A program made the position numbers and the translations under genes. This document shows positions 23,923-32,850 of a DNA stretch of 32,979 bases, in pieces. The notes below the pieces were generated by a model. That model searched no databases, was not told the origin of the DNA, and saw nothing but the letters and a program-made list of their open reading frames with translations. Source of the DNA: Magnetococcales bacterium (GTDB lineage: Bacteria > Pseudomonadota > Magnetococcia > Magnetococcales > UBA8363); the NCBI GenBank assembly GCA_015228925.1, contig JADGCQ010000039.1:1-32979 (forward strand), in the 5' to 3' direction. Numbering within the stretch: the stretch's first letter is position 1; every line of letters starts with the position of its first letter.

Positions 23923-24762
23923 TTATCCCAACAACTGCAATGCCAACTGAGGCTGTTGATTGGCCTGGGCCAACACAGCGGTTCCCGCCTGTTGCAAAAT
24001 GGCATTGCGCGTCAACGTCGCCGTTTCCGCAGCGATATCGGCATCCATGATCCGTGAACGGGCCGCCGACATGTTTTCCACCACGTTGGACAGATTGGCA
24101 ATCACCGCTTCAAACCGATTCTGCGCCGCGCCAAGAATGGAACGTGTGTGTGAAACTTTCTCCAATGCAATGTCAACCCGTTGCAAGGCACTGTTGGCCA
24201 AAGCCACCGTGGAAATGGTAATCTTGCGGGTTCCCAATGTCGCCGTCCCCAAACTTAAGTTGGCGACGCTCATGGCCGAGATGGTCACCGCGATGGTTTG
24301 GCCAACATTGTTACCAACCTGGAACGCCACACCCACCATCGACCCATTCAACACACCCTTCTCGTTAAACTTGACATCTTTCGCAATTCTTTGAATTTCC
24401 TCAACCAGTTGGCTCACTTCCAGATCCAAGCTTTGCCGATCTTTCAGTGTATTGGTGCCATTGGCCGCCTGGACTGCAAGCTCCCGAATCCGTTGCAAAG
24501 CATTGGTGGTTTCCTCCAACGCCCCCTCGGCCACCTGCGCCAGGGAAATACCATCGTTGGCGTTGCGACTCGCCTGGGTCAAACCGCGAATCTGAGAAGT
24601 CATCCGTTGAGAAATCGCGAGTCCCGCAGCATCATCCTTGGCGGAATTGATCCTGAGACCCGACGCCAACCGGGCAAAGGTCTTACCCAAAGCATTGGTG
24701 GAACGGTCCAGGTTACGCTGAGCGTTCAATGAAGCAACATTGGTATTAATAAAAAGTGGCAT
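23923..24762 (-). CDS. fliC: Flagellin, short form
   Basis: 279-residue filament subunit made almost only of the conserved D0/D1 parts. The N-terminus is MPLFINTNVASLNAQRNL with [24 protein letters not shown] and [19 protein letters not shown]. The C-terminus has [70 protein letters not shown]. Only about 45 residues replace the surface domains D2/D3. It lies 262 bases downstream of fliW1. I see no clear sigma-28 promoter of its own, so read-through from the sigma-54 promoter before fliW1 is possible. Confidence 0.97.
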   Translation of the reverse strand: MPLFINTNVASLNAQRNLDRSTNALGKTFARLASGLRINSAKDDAAGLAISQRMTSQIRGLTQASRNANDGISLAQVAEGALEETTNALQRIRELAVQAANGTNTLKDRQSLDLEVSQLVEEIQRIAKDVKFNEKGVLNGSMVGVAFQVGNNVGQTIAVTISAMSVANLSLGTATLGTRKITISTVALANSALQRVDIALEKVSHTRSILGAAQNRFEAVIANLSNVVENMSAARSRIMDADIAAETATLTRNAILQQAGTAVLAQANQQPQLALQLLG

Positions 24763-24854
24763 GGTTCATTCCCCTTTGCCTGGGAGGCTTTCACCCAGTT
24801 CAACCCGGTCGGATCGGTCCTTATTGTTGCTGATGAAGCCGGGCCTCTTGCCCG
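24763..24854 (-). promoter_or_regulatory. Structured leader before the short flagellin
   Basis: On the transcript strand two hairpins precede the start: CGGGC-CTCTT-GCCCG (24840-24854) and CTGGG/CCCAG (24780-24784 with 24794-24798). Directly after the second lies AAGGGGAA as ribosome-binding site. The A-GGA-like core beside a hairpin is what CsrA sites look like, which fits FliW control of flagellin translation. This is suggestive only. No promoter was found in the rest of the 262-base gap. Confidence 0.3.
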
Positions 24855-25024
24855 TCGTGATTCATTTTCCCAACGTACCGGGAAAAACCCTGGAGATAGC
24901 ATTCAAGATTCGTCTCTCAAATCCTCTCCACCGGGAGATCACCCCACCAAACCCTCACACCGAAGTTCCGAAATGATAGAAATTACAATATCCTGTCCTG
25001 TCGTCCCGCTTCATTCTTTCTCGT

Positions 25025-25513
25025 TCATACCGCCACCATCCTCTGCCTTCGTGTTTCCTGTAACGCATCCTCCCTGGCCTGAACCCTGTACTCCTTGGGA
25101 ATCAAAGGCTGGCGTGCCGAATAGTCACTCAACAATACCTGCTTACCCAATCGCGTCCTGGTATTGACCACAACCGGACCGGCCAAATTGGTCCGCATAT
25201 CCTCAGGCTTCCCCTCGGGAATGGTCACCAGGGAAAAAATTTCCACATCCTCACTTTTTTCCAGACCAATATCGGCGGAGTCCTCATCGGAGACCTCGAA
25301 TTCCAAGTCCGTAAAAAAGTCAAACGGATTGACGACAATGAAGGATATCTCCGGCTCATCCACCGATTGCAGCCAAAAAAATGAGGAATCATCCGAATAA
25401 GGAAACATGATGTAGCGCTTACTCATGGGAAACCCCAGCAAGCCATTTTCCACCTGGATGATGTCATCCGGATCAAAACTCAGGGTTCCAAAACGGGTTC
25501 CATGAATCTCCAT
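25025..25513 (-). CDS. fliW: Flagellar assembly factor FliW (copy 1)
   Basis: 162-residue cytoplasmic protein that binds flagellin and, when flagellin is exported, releases to antagonise the translational repressor CsrA. The family pattern is complete: MEIHGTRFGTLSF...IIQVENGLLGFP, DSSFFWLQSVDEPEISFIVVNPFDFF and VTIPEGKPEDMRTNLAGPVVVN. I start at the ATG with AAGG five bases upstream, matching the second copy. The open frame extends to 25750 and includes Met at 25615. The 25750 start is excluded if the sigma-54 promoter at 25711-25726 is real, since transcription would begin downstream of it. No csrA gene is visible in the window. It precedes the short flagellin. Confidence 0.93.
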   Translation of the reverse strand: MEIHGTRFGTLSFDPDDIIQVENGLLGFPMSKRYIMFPYSDDSSFFWLQSVDEPEISFIVVNPFDFFTDLEFEVSDEDSADIGLEKSEDVEIFSLVTIPEGKPEDMRTNLAGPVVVNTRTRLGKQVLLSDYSARQPLIPKEYRVQAREDALQETRRQRMVAV

Positions 25514-25710
25514 CATCGCCTTCTCCCTGTCATTGGGCATCACATCATCGTTTTGCCGAGTCGTCCCTGGAAAGGCCCAACCCGTCTTGTTTGAAGATCC
25601 CATCTGTTGAATCATCTCGGTTATCCTTGGCTCTGAACACGGTGCAAACACACAAAAAAGCCTTAAAGAATTCGTTGTTTCCCAATCCGATGAAACCTTA
25701 AAATAGATAA

Positions 25711-25726
25711 TGCATTCGTCGTGCCA
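25711..25726 (-). promoter_or_regulatory. Sigma-54 promoter before fliW1 and the short flagellin
   Basis: On the minus strand TGGCACG (25726-25720), four bases, then ATGCA (25715-25711). The consensus is TGGCACG-N4-TTGCW. The invariant GG and GC and the spacing are all present, with one mismatch. The start would be near 25700, giving a leader of about 185 bases before fliW1. Confidence 0.75.
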
Positions 25727-25851
25727 AGTTCTTTTCCATTGTATTCTCAAGCCTTACCCACCCCACCCTCCTCTTACTCAACCCCTTCAGGGGTCATTGT
25801 TGCCCATCTAAGGCGGCAAACTTTGCTCTCTCGTCCTGGCCAAGTGTGCAT

Positions 25852-25914
25852 TAGGCCAGGGGAAATCCGTTTGCCTGGGAGTGGGGTGGCAACACGGATT
25901 CCCCCGATGGCCTA
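25852..25914 (-). repeat. Imperfect inverted repeat after the giant flagellin
   Basis: Left arm at 25852-25870 (starts TAGGCCA, ends AAATCCGT) and right arm at 25894-25914 (starts ACGGATT, ends TGGCCTA), with small bulges and a 23-base loop. It lies 5 bases past the flagellin stop. No T-run follows. It may terminate or stabilise the abundant flagellin mRNA. Confidence 0.5.
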
Positions 25915-25919
25915 GGGCC

Positions 25920-27980
25920 TCAACCGCGCAGCAGTTGCAGTGCCAATTGCGGTTGTTGGTTGGCTTGGGCCAGAATCGCCGTTCCCGCCTGCTGCATGAT
26001 GGACATTTTGGTCAAATTGGCCGTTTCCGCAGCGATGTCGGCATCAAGAATTCGGGAGCGTGCGGCGGAAACATTTTCCACAACGCTGGAAAGGTTCTTG
26101 ATATTGGATTCAAACCGATTTTGAATCGCACCCAGCTCGGCCCGCGTCGAAGAGACCCGATCAATGGCCTCCTTGACGATGGCGATCATCCGACCTGCCG
26201 CTTCCTGACCCGCCAACGGTGGGTTGGAGGCGTCGGTGGTCGGCGGATTAAACGGCAGCGTCGGGTCGGTGGGAATCGTCATGCCGGTGATATCGACCAG
26301 CGGCACCGGGGGAAACTTGTTGGCTCCCGAAGTATCCAGCAACCAGTCGGGAACCGTGATATATTCACCACCCGTGGGTTGGGAAGCTGCCGTCACCGCA
26401 GTGTCGCGCGCAGCGATGACCAGTGCCATGTTTTTGCCTGCATCCGTCGCCGCCGCAACGGTTCCACCCGGCTTGGCCGCAGCCAGACCCGCCGCCGCAA
26501 TGATTTTGGCTTCCGATACGGTTAATTTTTTGGATTGATCGGCTGCTACCGCTGCTTTGGCGACGCTATCAATATCCTTGTTTTGGCTGATATAGGCATC
26601 GAACGCCTTGATCACCGCGATGATATTGCCGACCGGAACATCCTCAACGTTGGTCCCCTTGACCACGGCATTGTCCACCACATCGGCAGGGGCCGCGACA
26701 TTCTTGGTAATCGCCCCGTTGGTCGTCCCTGCCAAAGCGGTGTAGGCGGCGGGAACATTTTCGGTGGCGGTGTAACTGCGCGTCGCAGCATACGTGGCCG
26801 AGGCCAAAACCCGCGCCTGATCGGAATCGATGGTCGGATCGTTCGGTTTTACCGTCGCTTCCGCCACCCAGGCACCGATGATATTAGCTTTAAGACCCGG
26901 TCCACCTGTTAACTTGGTCACCCCATCACCAGCGCGTCCGAAAGCCGCCAGTGACGCCGCAGCCAAAGCCGCCGCATCAGTTCCCGATATCAGCCCATTG
27001 GCCGCCGTGATGGCAGTAGCCATTTCCTCCATGGTGCTGCCATTGGCGATGCCCGTGGCAATTGCCGTATTGACAGTAGCATCGTAATTTCCCTGCCCCA
27101 GAATCCCGGGTAAAATGGTTAACACCGTTTGGTCCACAGTGGCACCATCAGCAATTCCTGTCTCCAGAAGATTAACAACACCAGTCGGAGTTGCATTGAT
27201 CACGGCGGCATTAACCGCCGTAGAGACCGTCGTGATATTTTTATTATCGATGGCGGTCAACATGTTTGTGGAAACATCGGTGGTCAACGTGGTCGCAGGG
27301 GGCTTACCCAGGGTATTACCGTTGGCCAACGTCCCCACCATCGTCGAAGCCTTGGAGCTGAACAACTTGGACCCTTCCAACTGTGGAAAAGGAGCCTTGA
27401 TGGTCATCCCACTGATCTTGGGATTGAGCACACTCTCTTTGGCATTTGGATTGGCCAGCTTGGGAGCTGCCAGGAGTACCTGAGCGCGGGCATCGGCCAG
27501 GGTGACGACGACGGTTTGATTTTCCTTGGCCCCCACCTGAAAAACCAACGGATCGGTCTTGCCATTCAACATGGGCCAACCGTTAAACTCGGTCTCATTG
27601 GCAACCCGCTCGATTTCCGCCAAAAGTTGCCCAACCTCCTGTTGGAGACTGGCCCGATCTTCGGGACTGTTGGTGGCGTTGGCCGCCTGCACCGACAGTT
27701 CATTGATCCGTTGCAGCATGTTGGAATGTTCTTCCAAAGCACCTTCAGCCACCTGCGAGACGGAAATGCCATCGTTGGCGTTGCGCACCGCTTGGTTCAA
27801 CCCACGAATCTGCGAAGTCATGCGATTGCTGATGGCAAGACCAGCCGCGTCATCACCGGCGGTGTTGATGCGCAGACCCGAAGAGAGTCGTGCGAAAACC
27901 TTGTTCAGCTCTCCCGTCGATCCCAGCATGTGGCGTTGGGCATTGAGGGAGGCGATATTGGTATTGATATAAAGTGGCAT
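25920..27980 (-). CDS. fliC: Giant flagellin with large Ala/Thr-rich insert
   Basis: 686 residues from the second Met of the frame (MPLYINTN). The N-terminal D0/D1 is standard to about residue 170 ([50 protein letters not shown]). The C-terminal D1/D0 occupies about the last 95 residues ([52 protein letters not shown]) and ends LALQLLRG. Between them lie about 420 residues of low-complexity, Ala-, Thr-, Val- and Asn-rich sequence with degenerate repeats (AAx[19 protein letters not shown]). These would form a large surface domain. The gene follows fliW2 by 42 bases and shares its sigma-54 promoter unit with flgK and flgL. The insert is not recognised. Confidence 0.95.
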   Translation of the reverse strand: MPLYINTNIASLNAQRHMLGSTGELNKVFARLSSGLRINTAGDDAAGLAISNRMTSQIRGLNQAVRNANDGISVSQVAEGALEEHSNMLQRINELSVQAANATNSPEDRASLQQEVGQLLAEIERVANETEFNGWPMLNGKTDPLVFQVGAKENQTVVVTLADARAQVLLAAPKLANPNAKESVLNPKISGMTIKAPFPQLEGSKLFSSKASTMVGTLANGNTLGKPPATTLTTDVSTNMLTAIDNKNITTVSTAVNAAVINATPTGVVNLLETGIADGATVDQTVLTILPGILGQGNYDATVNTAIATGIANGSTMEEMATAITAANGLISGTDAAALAAASLAAFGRAGDGVTKLTGGPGLKANIIGAWVAEATVKPNDPTIDSDQARVLASATYAATRSYTATENVPAAYTALAGTTNGAITKNVAAPADVVDNAVVKGTNVEDVPVGNIIAVIKAFDAYISQNKDIDSVAKAAVAADQSKKLTVSEAKIIAAAGLAAAKPGGTVAAATDAGKNMALVIAARDTAVTAASQPTGGEYITVPDWLLDTSGANKFPPVPLVDITGMTIPTDPTLPFNPPTTDASNPPLAGQEAAGRMIAIVKEAIDRVSSTRAELGAIQNRFESNIKNLSSVVENVSAARSRILDADIAAETANLTKMSIMQQAGTAILAQANQQPQLALQLLRG

Positions 27981-28022
27981 GGTCATTTCCTCTCGTTACT
28001 GATCTTCAGACCCCTCAGGGGA

Positions 28023-28562
28023 TCATCCAGCCGCGGCAACCTTCAGCGACTTTGGTTTATCCAACTGACGCACACGTCGCCGCGTCCCCCTGTTCACGGG
28101 TTTTTTCCTGTCCGTTTCCTTCAGATACTTGGCGCGCAGCTCCTTGGGAATCAGCGGCTGCCTCGGTGACAGCTCCTTGATCAGAATCTGTCGCCCCCTG
28201 CGGTTACCGGTGTTGACCACCACAGGCCCTGCCAGATTGGTCCGCATCTCCTCCGGTCGCCCCTCTGGGATCGTCACCAGAGAAAAAACCTCCACATCCT
28301 CGCTGTTTTCCAACCCCAGGGCACTGGCATCCTCATCCTGAATGGAAAACTCCAGATCCGCGAAAAAGTCGAAGGGATTGACCACGATGAACGCTATCTC
28401 GGGTTCATCCACCGACTGAAGCCAGAAAAAGGAGGAATCCTGCCCGTAAGGAAATAACAAAAACTTTTTACTGAGCGGAAATCCTAGGAGACCATCCGCA
28501 ATCTCAATGATCTCATTTTCCTCGAACTCCAGTACCCCAAACCGGGTTCCTTGAATCTCCAT
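28023..28562 (-). CDS. fliW: Flagellar assembly factor FliW (copy 2)
   Basis: 179 residues, very similar to copy 1 through most of its length (MEIQGTRFGVLEF, DGLLGFPLSKKF, SSFFWLQSVDEPEIAFIVVNPFDFF, EEMRTNLAGPVVVN, SPRQPLIPKEL). It differs by a basic C-terminal tail of about 30 residues (KETDRKKPVNRGTRRRVRQLDKPKSLK), which might contact RNA or another protein. Start supported by GGAG seven bases upstream. It lies 24 bases after flgL and 42 bases before the giant flagellin. That places it between the hook-filament junction genes and the flagellin it probably serves. Confidence 0.94.
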   Translation of the reverse strand: MEIQGTRFGVLEFEENEIIEIADGLLGFPLSKKFLLFPYGQDSSFFWLQSVDEPEIAFIVVNPFDFFADLEFSIQDEDASALGLENSEDVEVFSLVTIPEGRPEEMRTNLAGPVVVNTGNRRGRQILIKELSPRQPLIPKELRAKYLKETDRKKPVNRGTRRRVRQLDKPKSLKVAAAG

Positions 28563-28586
28563 GTTTTTTCTCCACTCCCAAAGAAA

Positions 28587-29777
28587 CTACCGTATAAAAT
28601 CGATTAACGATGTATTAAGAACTTGGCGCTCGCTGATGGTCATGACCTGCATGGCCTGAGTTGTTTGTTCCAACCGTGACATCACTTCCAAAATGTCCGC
28701 CTCAACGTTGGTCGCCTTGGCCGTTTGCAGCGCCTGTTCATCTATTTCCAAAGTGCTTCCAACCGCATCCACCTGCGTCACCCGAACCCCAGTGACCGCT
28801 TGCAAATCCGAGACCTGCGCCCCCGCCTCCTGAAGTCGATTCAACTGAAATGAAACTTCATCCGGGTCACTCCTGAGCAAGGCACCGCGCAATGCGGCAA
28901 CCGCCCCCAGGACATTGACGTTACGCCCGATAGGCCCCGACCCCTCCAGCAACTCCTTACCGCTGACGACACCCGGCAGAGTTTGCCCATTCAACACCTT
29001 GGTGGGCCGGTCCGCAGCACCCCCCTGATACTTGGGTACCACTTCAAAGTAATACACATCCCCCACATTCGGTTGGGCACCCAACGTCATTTTGACACCC
29101 TGACCCAAATCCAACACCGGAGGGGTTCCCACCGGATTTTGCGCTAAACTTTTAATCCCATTGATGTCCGCCTCGTACTGCCCGGACGATGCCAGGTAGG
29201 TAACTTTGACACTCAGGGGCAAATTGGTGACACTATGGTCATCGGCAACACTTGCGGTAATTCCCGTCTTTGCCGGTGCGTGTGGTCCCCGACCATTGGC
29301 CCTGACCTGGACGCTGGTGGCCTGCAAATGTTGGGCGTCAAACGGGGCACGGGTGCGACTGCCACCAAAAATCGGTATCTCATCCAGTTCGGCATTGGCA
29401 CTGCTGAGAATTTGCTGATAGATCGCCTTGGCCTCTTCGGCGGTCGCCTTCATGATCTCGGGATCACCACCTACGGAACTGTTGGCCATCTTCATGGCCA
29501 AATCCTTGCCATCCAACAACCGCTCATAAACCTGATTGACGTGGCTATCGGCCAAATTCAACCGTTCCGAGGCAAAAGCCGTTGTCTTTTTCAAGCTTTG
29601 CACACCCGTGAGATCCGCCGAAAACAACATGTGCCGATAGATTCCCGTGGGATCATCCGAGGGGCGATTGGTACGGTTGCCCGACAGTGAACTCTCCTGG
29701 ATCTTTTGAATGTCCTGCTGTTGCGCTTGCAAAGCACCCGTACCGGACTTGAACATCATATTTTGGGTAACACGCAT
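28587..29777 (-). CDS. flgL: Flagellar hook-associated protein 3 FlgL
   Basis: 396-residue hook-filament junction protein, exported through the flagellar secretion system. The flagellin-like N-terminus is MRVTQNMMFKSGTGALQAQQQDIQKIQESSLSGNRTNRPSDDPTG. The C-terminal helix is AKATNVEADILEVMSRLEQTTQAMQVMTISERQVLNTSLIDFIR. The middle carries an insert of beta character (KVTYLASSGQYEADINGIKSL). Ribosome-binding AGGGGAAG precedes the ATG. It follows flgK by 22 bases, the usual flgK-flgL order. Confidence 0.93.
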   Translation of the reverse strand: MRVTQNMMFKSGTGALQAQQQDIQKIQESSLSGNRTNRPSDDPTGIYRHMLFSADLTGVQSLKKTTAFASERLNLADSHVNQVYERLLDGKDLAMKMANSSVGGDPEIMKATAEEAKAIYQQILSSANAELDEIPIFGGSRTRAPFDAQHLQATSVQVRANGRGPHAPAKTGITASVADDHSVTNLPLSVKVTYLASSGQYEADINGIKSLAQNPVGTPPVLDLGQGVKMTLGAQPNVGDVYYFEVVPKYQGGAADRPTKVLNGQTLPGVVSGKELLEGSGPIGRNVNVLGAVAALRGALLRSDPDEVSFQLNRLQEAGAQVSDLQAVTGVRVTQVDAVGSTLEIDEQALQTAKATNVEADILEVMSRLEQTTQAMQVMTISERQVLNTSLIDFIR

Positions 29778-29799
29778 TTTCTTCCCCTTAACGCGACGA

Positions 29800-31611
29800 C
29801 TAGACCATGGAAATCAGGGTTTGCATCAACTCGTCCGCAACGTTGATCATCTTGCTTGAAGCTTGAAAGGCCCTCTGGAACCGCATGAGATCGGTCAGTT
29901 CTTCCTCCAGCGAAACACCGGAGATGGATTCCCGCATGTTGCTGATAAAATCCTGTGCCGATTTCTGCGCCTGAAGGCTATCCTTGTCCTGGTTGATCAT
30001 CGATCCCAGGTTCCCCACCAGCGTTGCATAATGGCTGGTCAAAGAGGCATTCTGGCCATCGATCACAAACTTTGAAGTCCTCAGATTACCCAGGGCGATG
30101 GCCCCCAGGCTGTTGCCATCATCAAAGGTCGGCACCACCTTGCCGCTCGAGCTGTCCATGCCAAACCGAGCCACGGCAACCAGCTTGGAATCGTTCATCA
30201 AGTTCTTGCCGACGGCGATACTCTCCGCATTCGATCCCCCGAAGATGCCGCCGATACCCAAGGCAGCCAAAATGCCACTGGTATCTTCGACGACACCAAA
30301 AACCCCACCCGATTTGGCGGCAGAAATTTCCAGGTACCGTTTATCGCCGTTGGCCACAAACCGGGCAGAAACAACACCAACCTTCTTGGTCGTATCCGTC
30401 GGATCTTCAGCGAATGAGGCATTGATAGCTTTTTGAATATCACTCAAGGACATGTCCCTGGTGATGGTGATGGGTGCCCCAAGATGCAGATTATCGGTCG
30501 TATCCCCAAAGGCAAAGCTGATGGTCCCATTGACAACCCGGCTTAAATCTTCGGGTGACTTTTGATAGTTGGGATTTTTTGCATCGGTCACCAGATTTTT
30601 GATGGGTGTGGTCAAATCCGCCCCCAAGGGGATGATCCCTTGCGTGGACTTGAGCATTGCCTTGTTCACCGACTGGCTGCTGACGCGATTGACCTGCCAG
30701 CGCAATTCATCGGTAATCGATTCCAGGCGGGTCAAAACCCCTTTGTTGCCGTTGATGATCTGGTCACGAACCTGGAGTAAACCGCCCAACTTGCCCCCTT
30801 GAATGCGACCCGTGGCACTGAATTCCTGGCCGTTGATCTTGATTCCCAAGAATCCGTCCGCATTCGTCTTCGCACTGCGCTCCAGGGTGGCGGAGAATAC
30901 CGAATCGGCAAGAACTTCCTGCCCCCTGGAGGTCATGATGCGCAATCCATCCCGATCCATGGGCAGGGTTTGAATATCGATCAACCCACCCAGTTCCAAA
31001 ACCATCTGCCGCCGTTGATCCTTAAGATCCAAAGCCGGATTGGTATTTTCATTGGCGACAATCGTTTCATTGATTTTTTGAATTGCTTTCAGCCGGTTAT
31101 TGATGTCCTCGATGACAACATTGACCTCTTTGTCCACCGGCAGGGTCATTTCCGTCAGAGAACGGTGCATATCCTGGATCGTCCGGGCCAAGGCATCGGC
31201 TTGGACAACCAATTCTTCACGACCCACAGGATTGGCCGGGTTATCGGCTACGGCATCGGCGGCAGAGAAAAACGCTTCCAAGCGATGGGAAAATCCATCC
31301 CCATCCATATCGTTGAACACATCCTCCACCATGGTCAGGTAATGACCGCGGGTTTCCAAGCGGCCCAACTCACCCGTTCCCATCTCCACCCGACGATCCA
31401 CCAACTGGTCGAAACTTCTCGTGATATCGCCGATCGTAACCCCACCACCGCTGGGATCGGTCAAGTCTCCCGAAGCACCTTCCTGGTTGAGGATCTGCCT
31501 GGAATACCCAGGGGTGTTGACGTTGCTGATGTTGTGAGAAACCACCTGCAACGAACCCTGAGAGGCGTAGATGCCTTGCTTGGAAATGTTCAGAATGTTG
31601 GCGATGGACAT
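29800..31611 (-). CDS. flgK: Flagellar hook-associated protein 1 FlgK
   Basis: 603-residue junction protein next to the hook. The N-terminal rod/hook motif is complete (LNISKQGIYASQGSLQVVSHNISNVNTPGYSRQ, about 7-39, with the NxNTPGYSRQ box). It is followed by a helical region (MGTGELGRLETRGHYLTMVEDVF) and a long beta-rich middle. The C-terminal coil is DSLQAQKSAQDFISNMRESISGVSLEEELTDLMRFQRAFQASSKMINVADELMQTLISMV. It is the first gene of the flgK-flgL-fliW2-flagellin unit and lies about 60 bases downstream of a sigma-54-type promoter. Ribosome-binding GGAACGGG precedes the ATG. Confidence 0.96.
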   Translation of the reverse strand: MSIANILNISKQGIYASQGSLQVVSHNISNVNTPGYSRQILNQEGASGDLTDPSGGGVTIGDITRSFDQLVDRRVEMGTGELGRLETRGHYLTMVEDVFNDMDGDGFSHRLEAFFSAADAVADNPANPVGREELVVQADALARTIQDMHRSLTEMTLPVDKEVNVVIEDINNRLKAIQKINETIVANENTNPALDLKDQRRQMVLELGGLIDIQTLPMDRDGLRIMTSRGQEVLADSVFSATLERSAKTNADGFLGIKINGQEFSATGRIQGGKLGGLLQVRDQIINGNKGVLTRLESITDELRWQVNRVSSQSVNKAMLKSTQGIIPLGADLTTPIKNLVTDAKNPNYQKSPEDLSRVVNGTISFAFGDTTDNLHLGAPITITRDMSLSDIQKAINASFAEDPTDTTKKVGVVSARFVANGDKRYLEISAAKSGGVFGVVEDTSGILAALGIGGIFGGSNAESIAVGKNLMNDSKLVAVARFGMDSSSGKVVPTFDDGNSLGAIALGNLRTSKFVIDGQNASLTSHYATLVGNLGSMINQDKDSLQAQKSAQDFISNMRESISGVSLEEELTDLMRFQRAFQASSKMINVADELMQTLISMV

Positions 31612-31669
31612 GAAACCCGTTCCTTAAGTCAAAGGAGGCGTCGTATAAAACGCCGTTGCTTTGCTATCT

Positions 31670-31685
31670 TGCATCTGACGTGCCA
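31670..31685 (-). promoter_or_regulatory. Sigma-54 promoter before flgK
   Basis: On the minus strand TGGCACG (31685-31679), TCAG, then ATGCA (31674-31670). It is identical in both boxes to the promoter before fliW1, with the invariant GG and GC correctly spaced. It would start transcription near 31658, about 47 bases before flgK. Confidence 0.78.
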
Positions 31686-31935
31686 GTCGTAACTTTCATG
31701 TTTTTCTTTCCTGTTTCCCCAGCCTGTTCTTTTTCGGATGATTGATCTGCAACATCTTTTTAGTGAACCTTACACACATTCCCTGGACTGGATGGAAACG
31801 AGAACGCCTGATGCAAGATATGCACCATGACACCATTTTTCAAAATCAAGGCAAATTCCCCCTGTCTCCTCATCCTAAGGTCGGCAAATGTTTCCCCGGA
31901 TCGAAAACCAGCAAGCCCATGGAAAACGCCCCAGG

Positions 31936-31965
31936 GTGACGCAACCTGAGTGACCGTGGTAGAAT
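31936..31965 (+). promoter_or_regulatory. Sigma-70-like promoter candidate for the inositol monophosphatase gene
   Basis: GTGACG (31936-31941) and TAGAAT (31960-31965) are separated by 18 bases and match 4 and 5 of 6 consensus positions. The leader would be about 57 bases. Confidence 0.4.
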
Positions 31966-32028
31966 CAACCATGGGCCGTTTCTCATATGTGGCCTCCTTT
32001 TCCTTCAGCCCACCTGAGCAAGGCCCTT

Positions 32029-32820
32029 ATGGACACATCTCCCGCCGTCAACGTTGCCACACGCGCCGCCCGGGCAGCGGGTCGCGAAGCCATGAAGTTT
32101 TTCGCGCACCGCCATGAACTCGCCATCGATTCCAAGGGAAAGAATGATTTTGTCACCCAGGCCGATATCACCGTCGAAAAAGAGATCATCCGCCAACTGC
32201 ACAAGGCCTATCCCGACTATGGCATTCTTGCCGAGGAGAGTGGCCGCAAGCAGGTACAACCGGGTTGGCGTTGGATCATCGATCCCATCGATGGCACCAC
32301 CAACTTTATTCACGGCCTGCCGCACTTTGCCATTTCCATCGCCCTAGCCCATGACAATGAACTCCATGGGGCCGTCGTCTTCAACCCAGCCAGCAACGAG
32401 CTATTTACGGCGGAACGGGGGCGCGGGGCTTTCCTCAATGGCCAACGGATGCGGATCAACCCCAGCCAGCGTCTCGAACAATGTCTTTTGGCCACCGGAT
32501 TTCCAGTGAACAAGCCCGACGTATTGCGACGCCACATGCGCACGGTGGAAGAATTAACCATTGGTTCCCGGGGAATCCGCCGACTGGGCAGTGCCGCTCT
32601 GGACCTTGCCTTTGTCGCTGCCGGGCGTTATGACGGATTTTGGGAGTCGGCGTTGCAGCCTTGGGATATTGCTGCCGGGATTCTACTGGTGATGGAAGCG
32701 GGGGGACTGGTCACCGATTTTGCAGGTAACAAAGGTTTTCTGGACTCCGGCAATGTACTCGCCGCCCCCCCCTTGATCCATCGCCTCATGCTGGAGGTTA
32801 TCCAGCCAACGTGGCAATGA
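32029..32820 (+). CDS. suhB: Inositol-1-monophosphatase family protein (SuhB-like)
   Basis: 263-residue Mg-dependent phosphatase that hydrolyses inositol phosphate and related sugar phosphates; in E. coli SuhB also associates with transcription complexes. The metal-binding set is visible: Glu70 in ILAEES, the DPIDGTTN box (85-92), and WDIAAG near residue 223. SKGKNDFVTQADITVE is the typical N-terminal lead-in. The ATG at 32029 has AGG five bases upstream and starts just before the first conserved helix; an ATG 14 codons earlier lacks support. Which substrate it uses cannot be read from the sequence. A short gene fragment follows after 30 bases. Confidence 0.93.
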   Translation: MDTSPAVNVATRAARAAGREAMKFFAHRHELAIDSKGKNDFVTQADITVEKEIIRQLHKAYPDYGILAEESGRKQVQPGWRWIIDPIDGTTNFIHGLPHFAISIALAHDNELHGAVVFNPASNELFTAERGRGAFLNGQRMRINPSQRLEQCLLATGFPVNKPDVLRRHMRTVEELTIGSRGIRRLGSAALDLAFVAAGRYDGFWESALQPWDIAAGILLVMEAGGLVTDFAGNKGFLDSGNVLAAPPLIHRLMLEVIQPTWQ

Positions 32821-32850
32821 ACGCTGGACGAGTGGAAGAGGCCATGTTCC

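Larger units (their letters stand above)
25514..25919. other. Intergenic region between giant flagellin and fliW1
   Basis: 406 bases without a supported gene. It holds, in minus-strand order, an imperfect inverted repeat after the flagellin stop (25852-25914), a short ACCCCTTCAGGGGT hairpin (25781-25794), a sigma-54-type promoter (25711-25726) and a leader of about 185 bases before the fliW1 start. The fliW1 frame stays open through the leader, so an N-terminally extended FliW from Met at 25615 is possible but has no family support. Confidence 0.6.
31612..32028. other. Intergenic region between flgK and the inositol monophosphatase gene
   Basis: 417 bases between divergent genes. It contains the flgK sigma-54 promoter (31670-31685), a sigma-70-like candidate for the plus-strand gene (31936-31965) and separated CCCATGG/CCATGGG arms at 31918-31924 and 31970-31976. 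The open frame at 31742-31939 has no coding character or ribosome-binding site. Otherwise nothing recognised. Confidence 0.6.

Noticed and set aside
24763-25024. Sigma-28 or sigma-54 promoter directly before the short flagellin
   Set aside because: No pair of boxes with correct spacing was found; the best partial matches lacked one box.
25721-25915. Possible csrA on the plus strand between the flagellin modules
   Set aside because: The translated frame is Pro/Ser-rich and lacks the MLxLTRRxGE opening of CsrA.
31742-31939. 65-codon open frame in the flgK-suhB gap
   Set aside because: No ribosome-binding site, no coding bias and no domain-like sequence; treated as intergenic.
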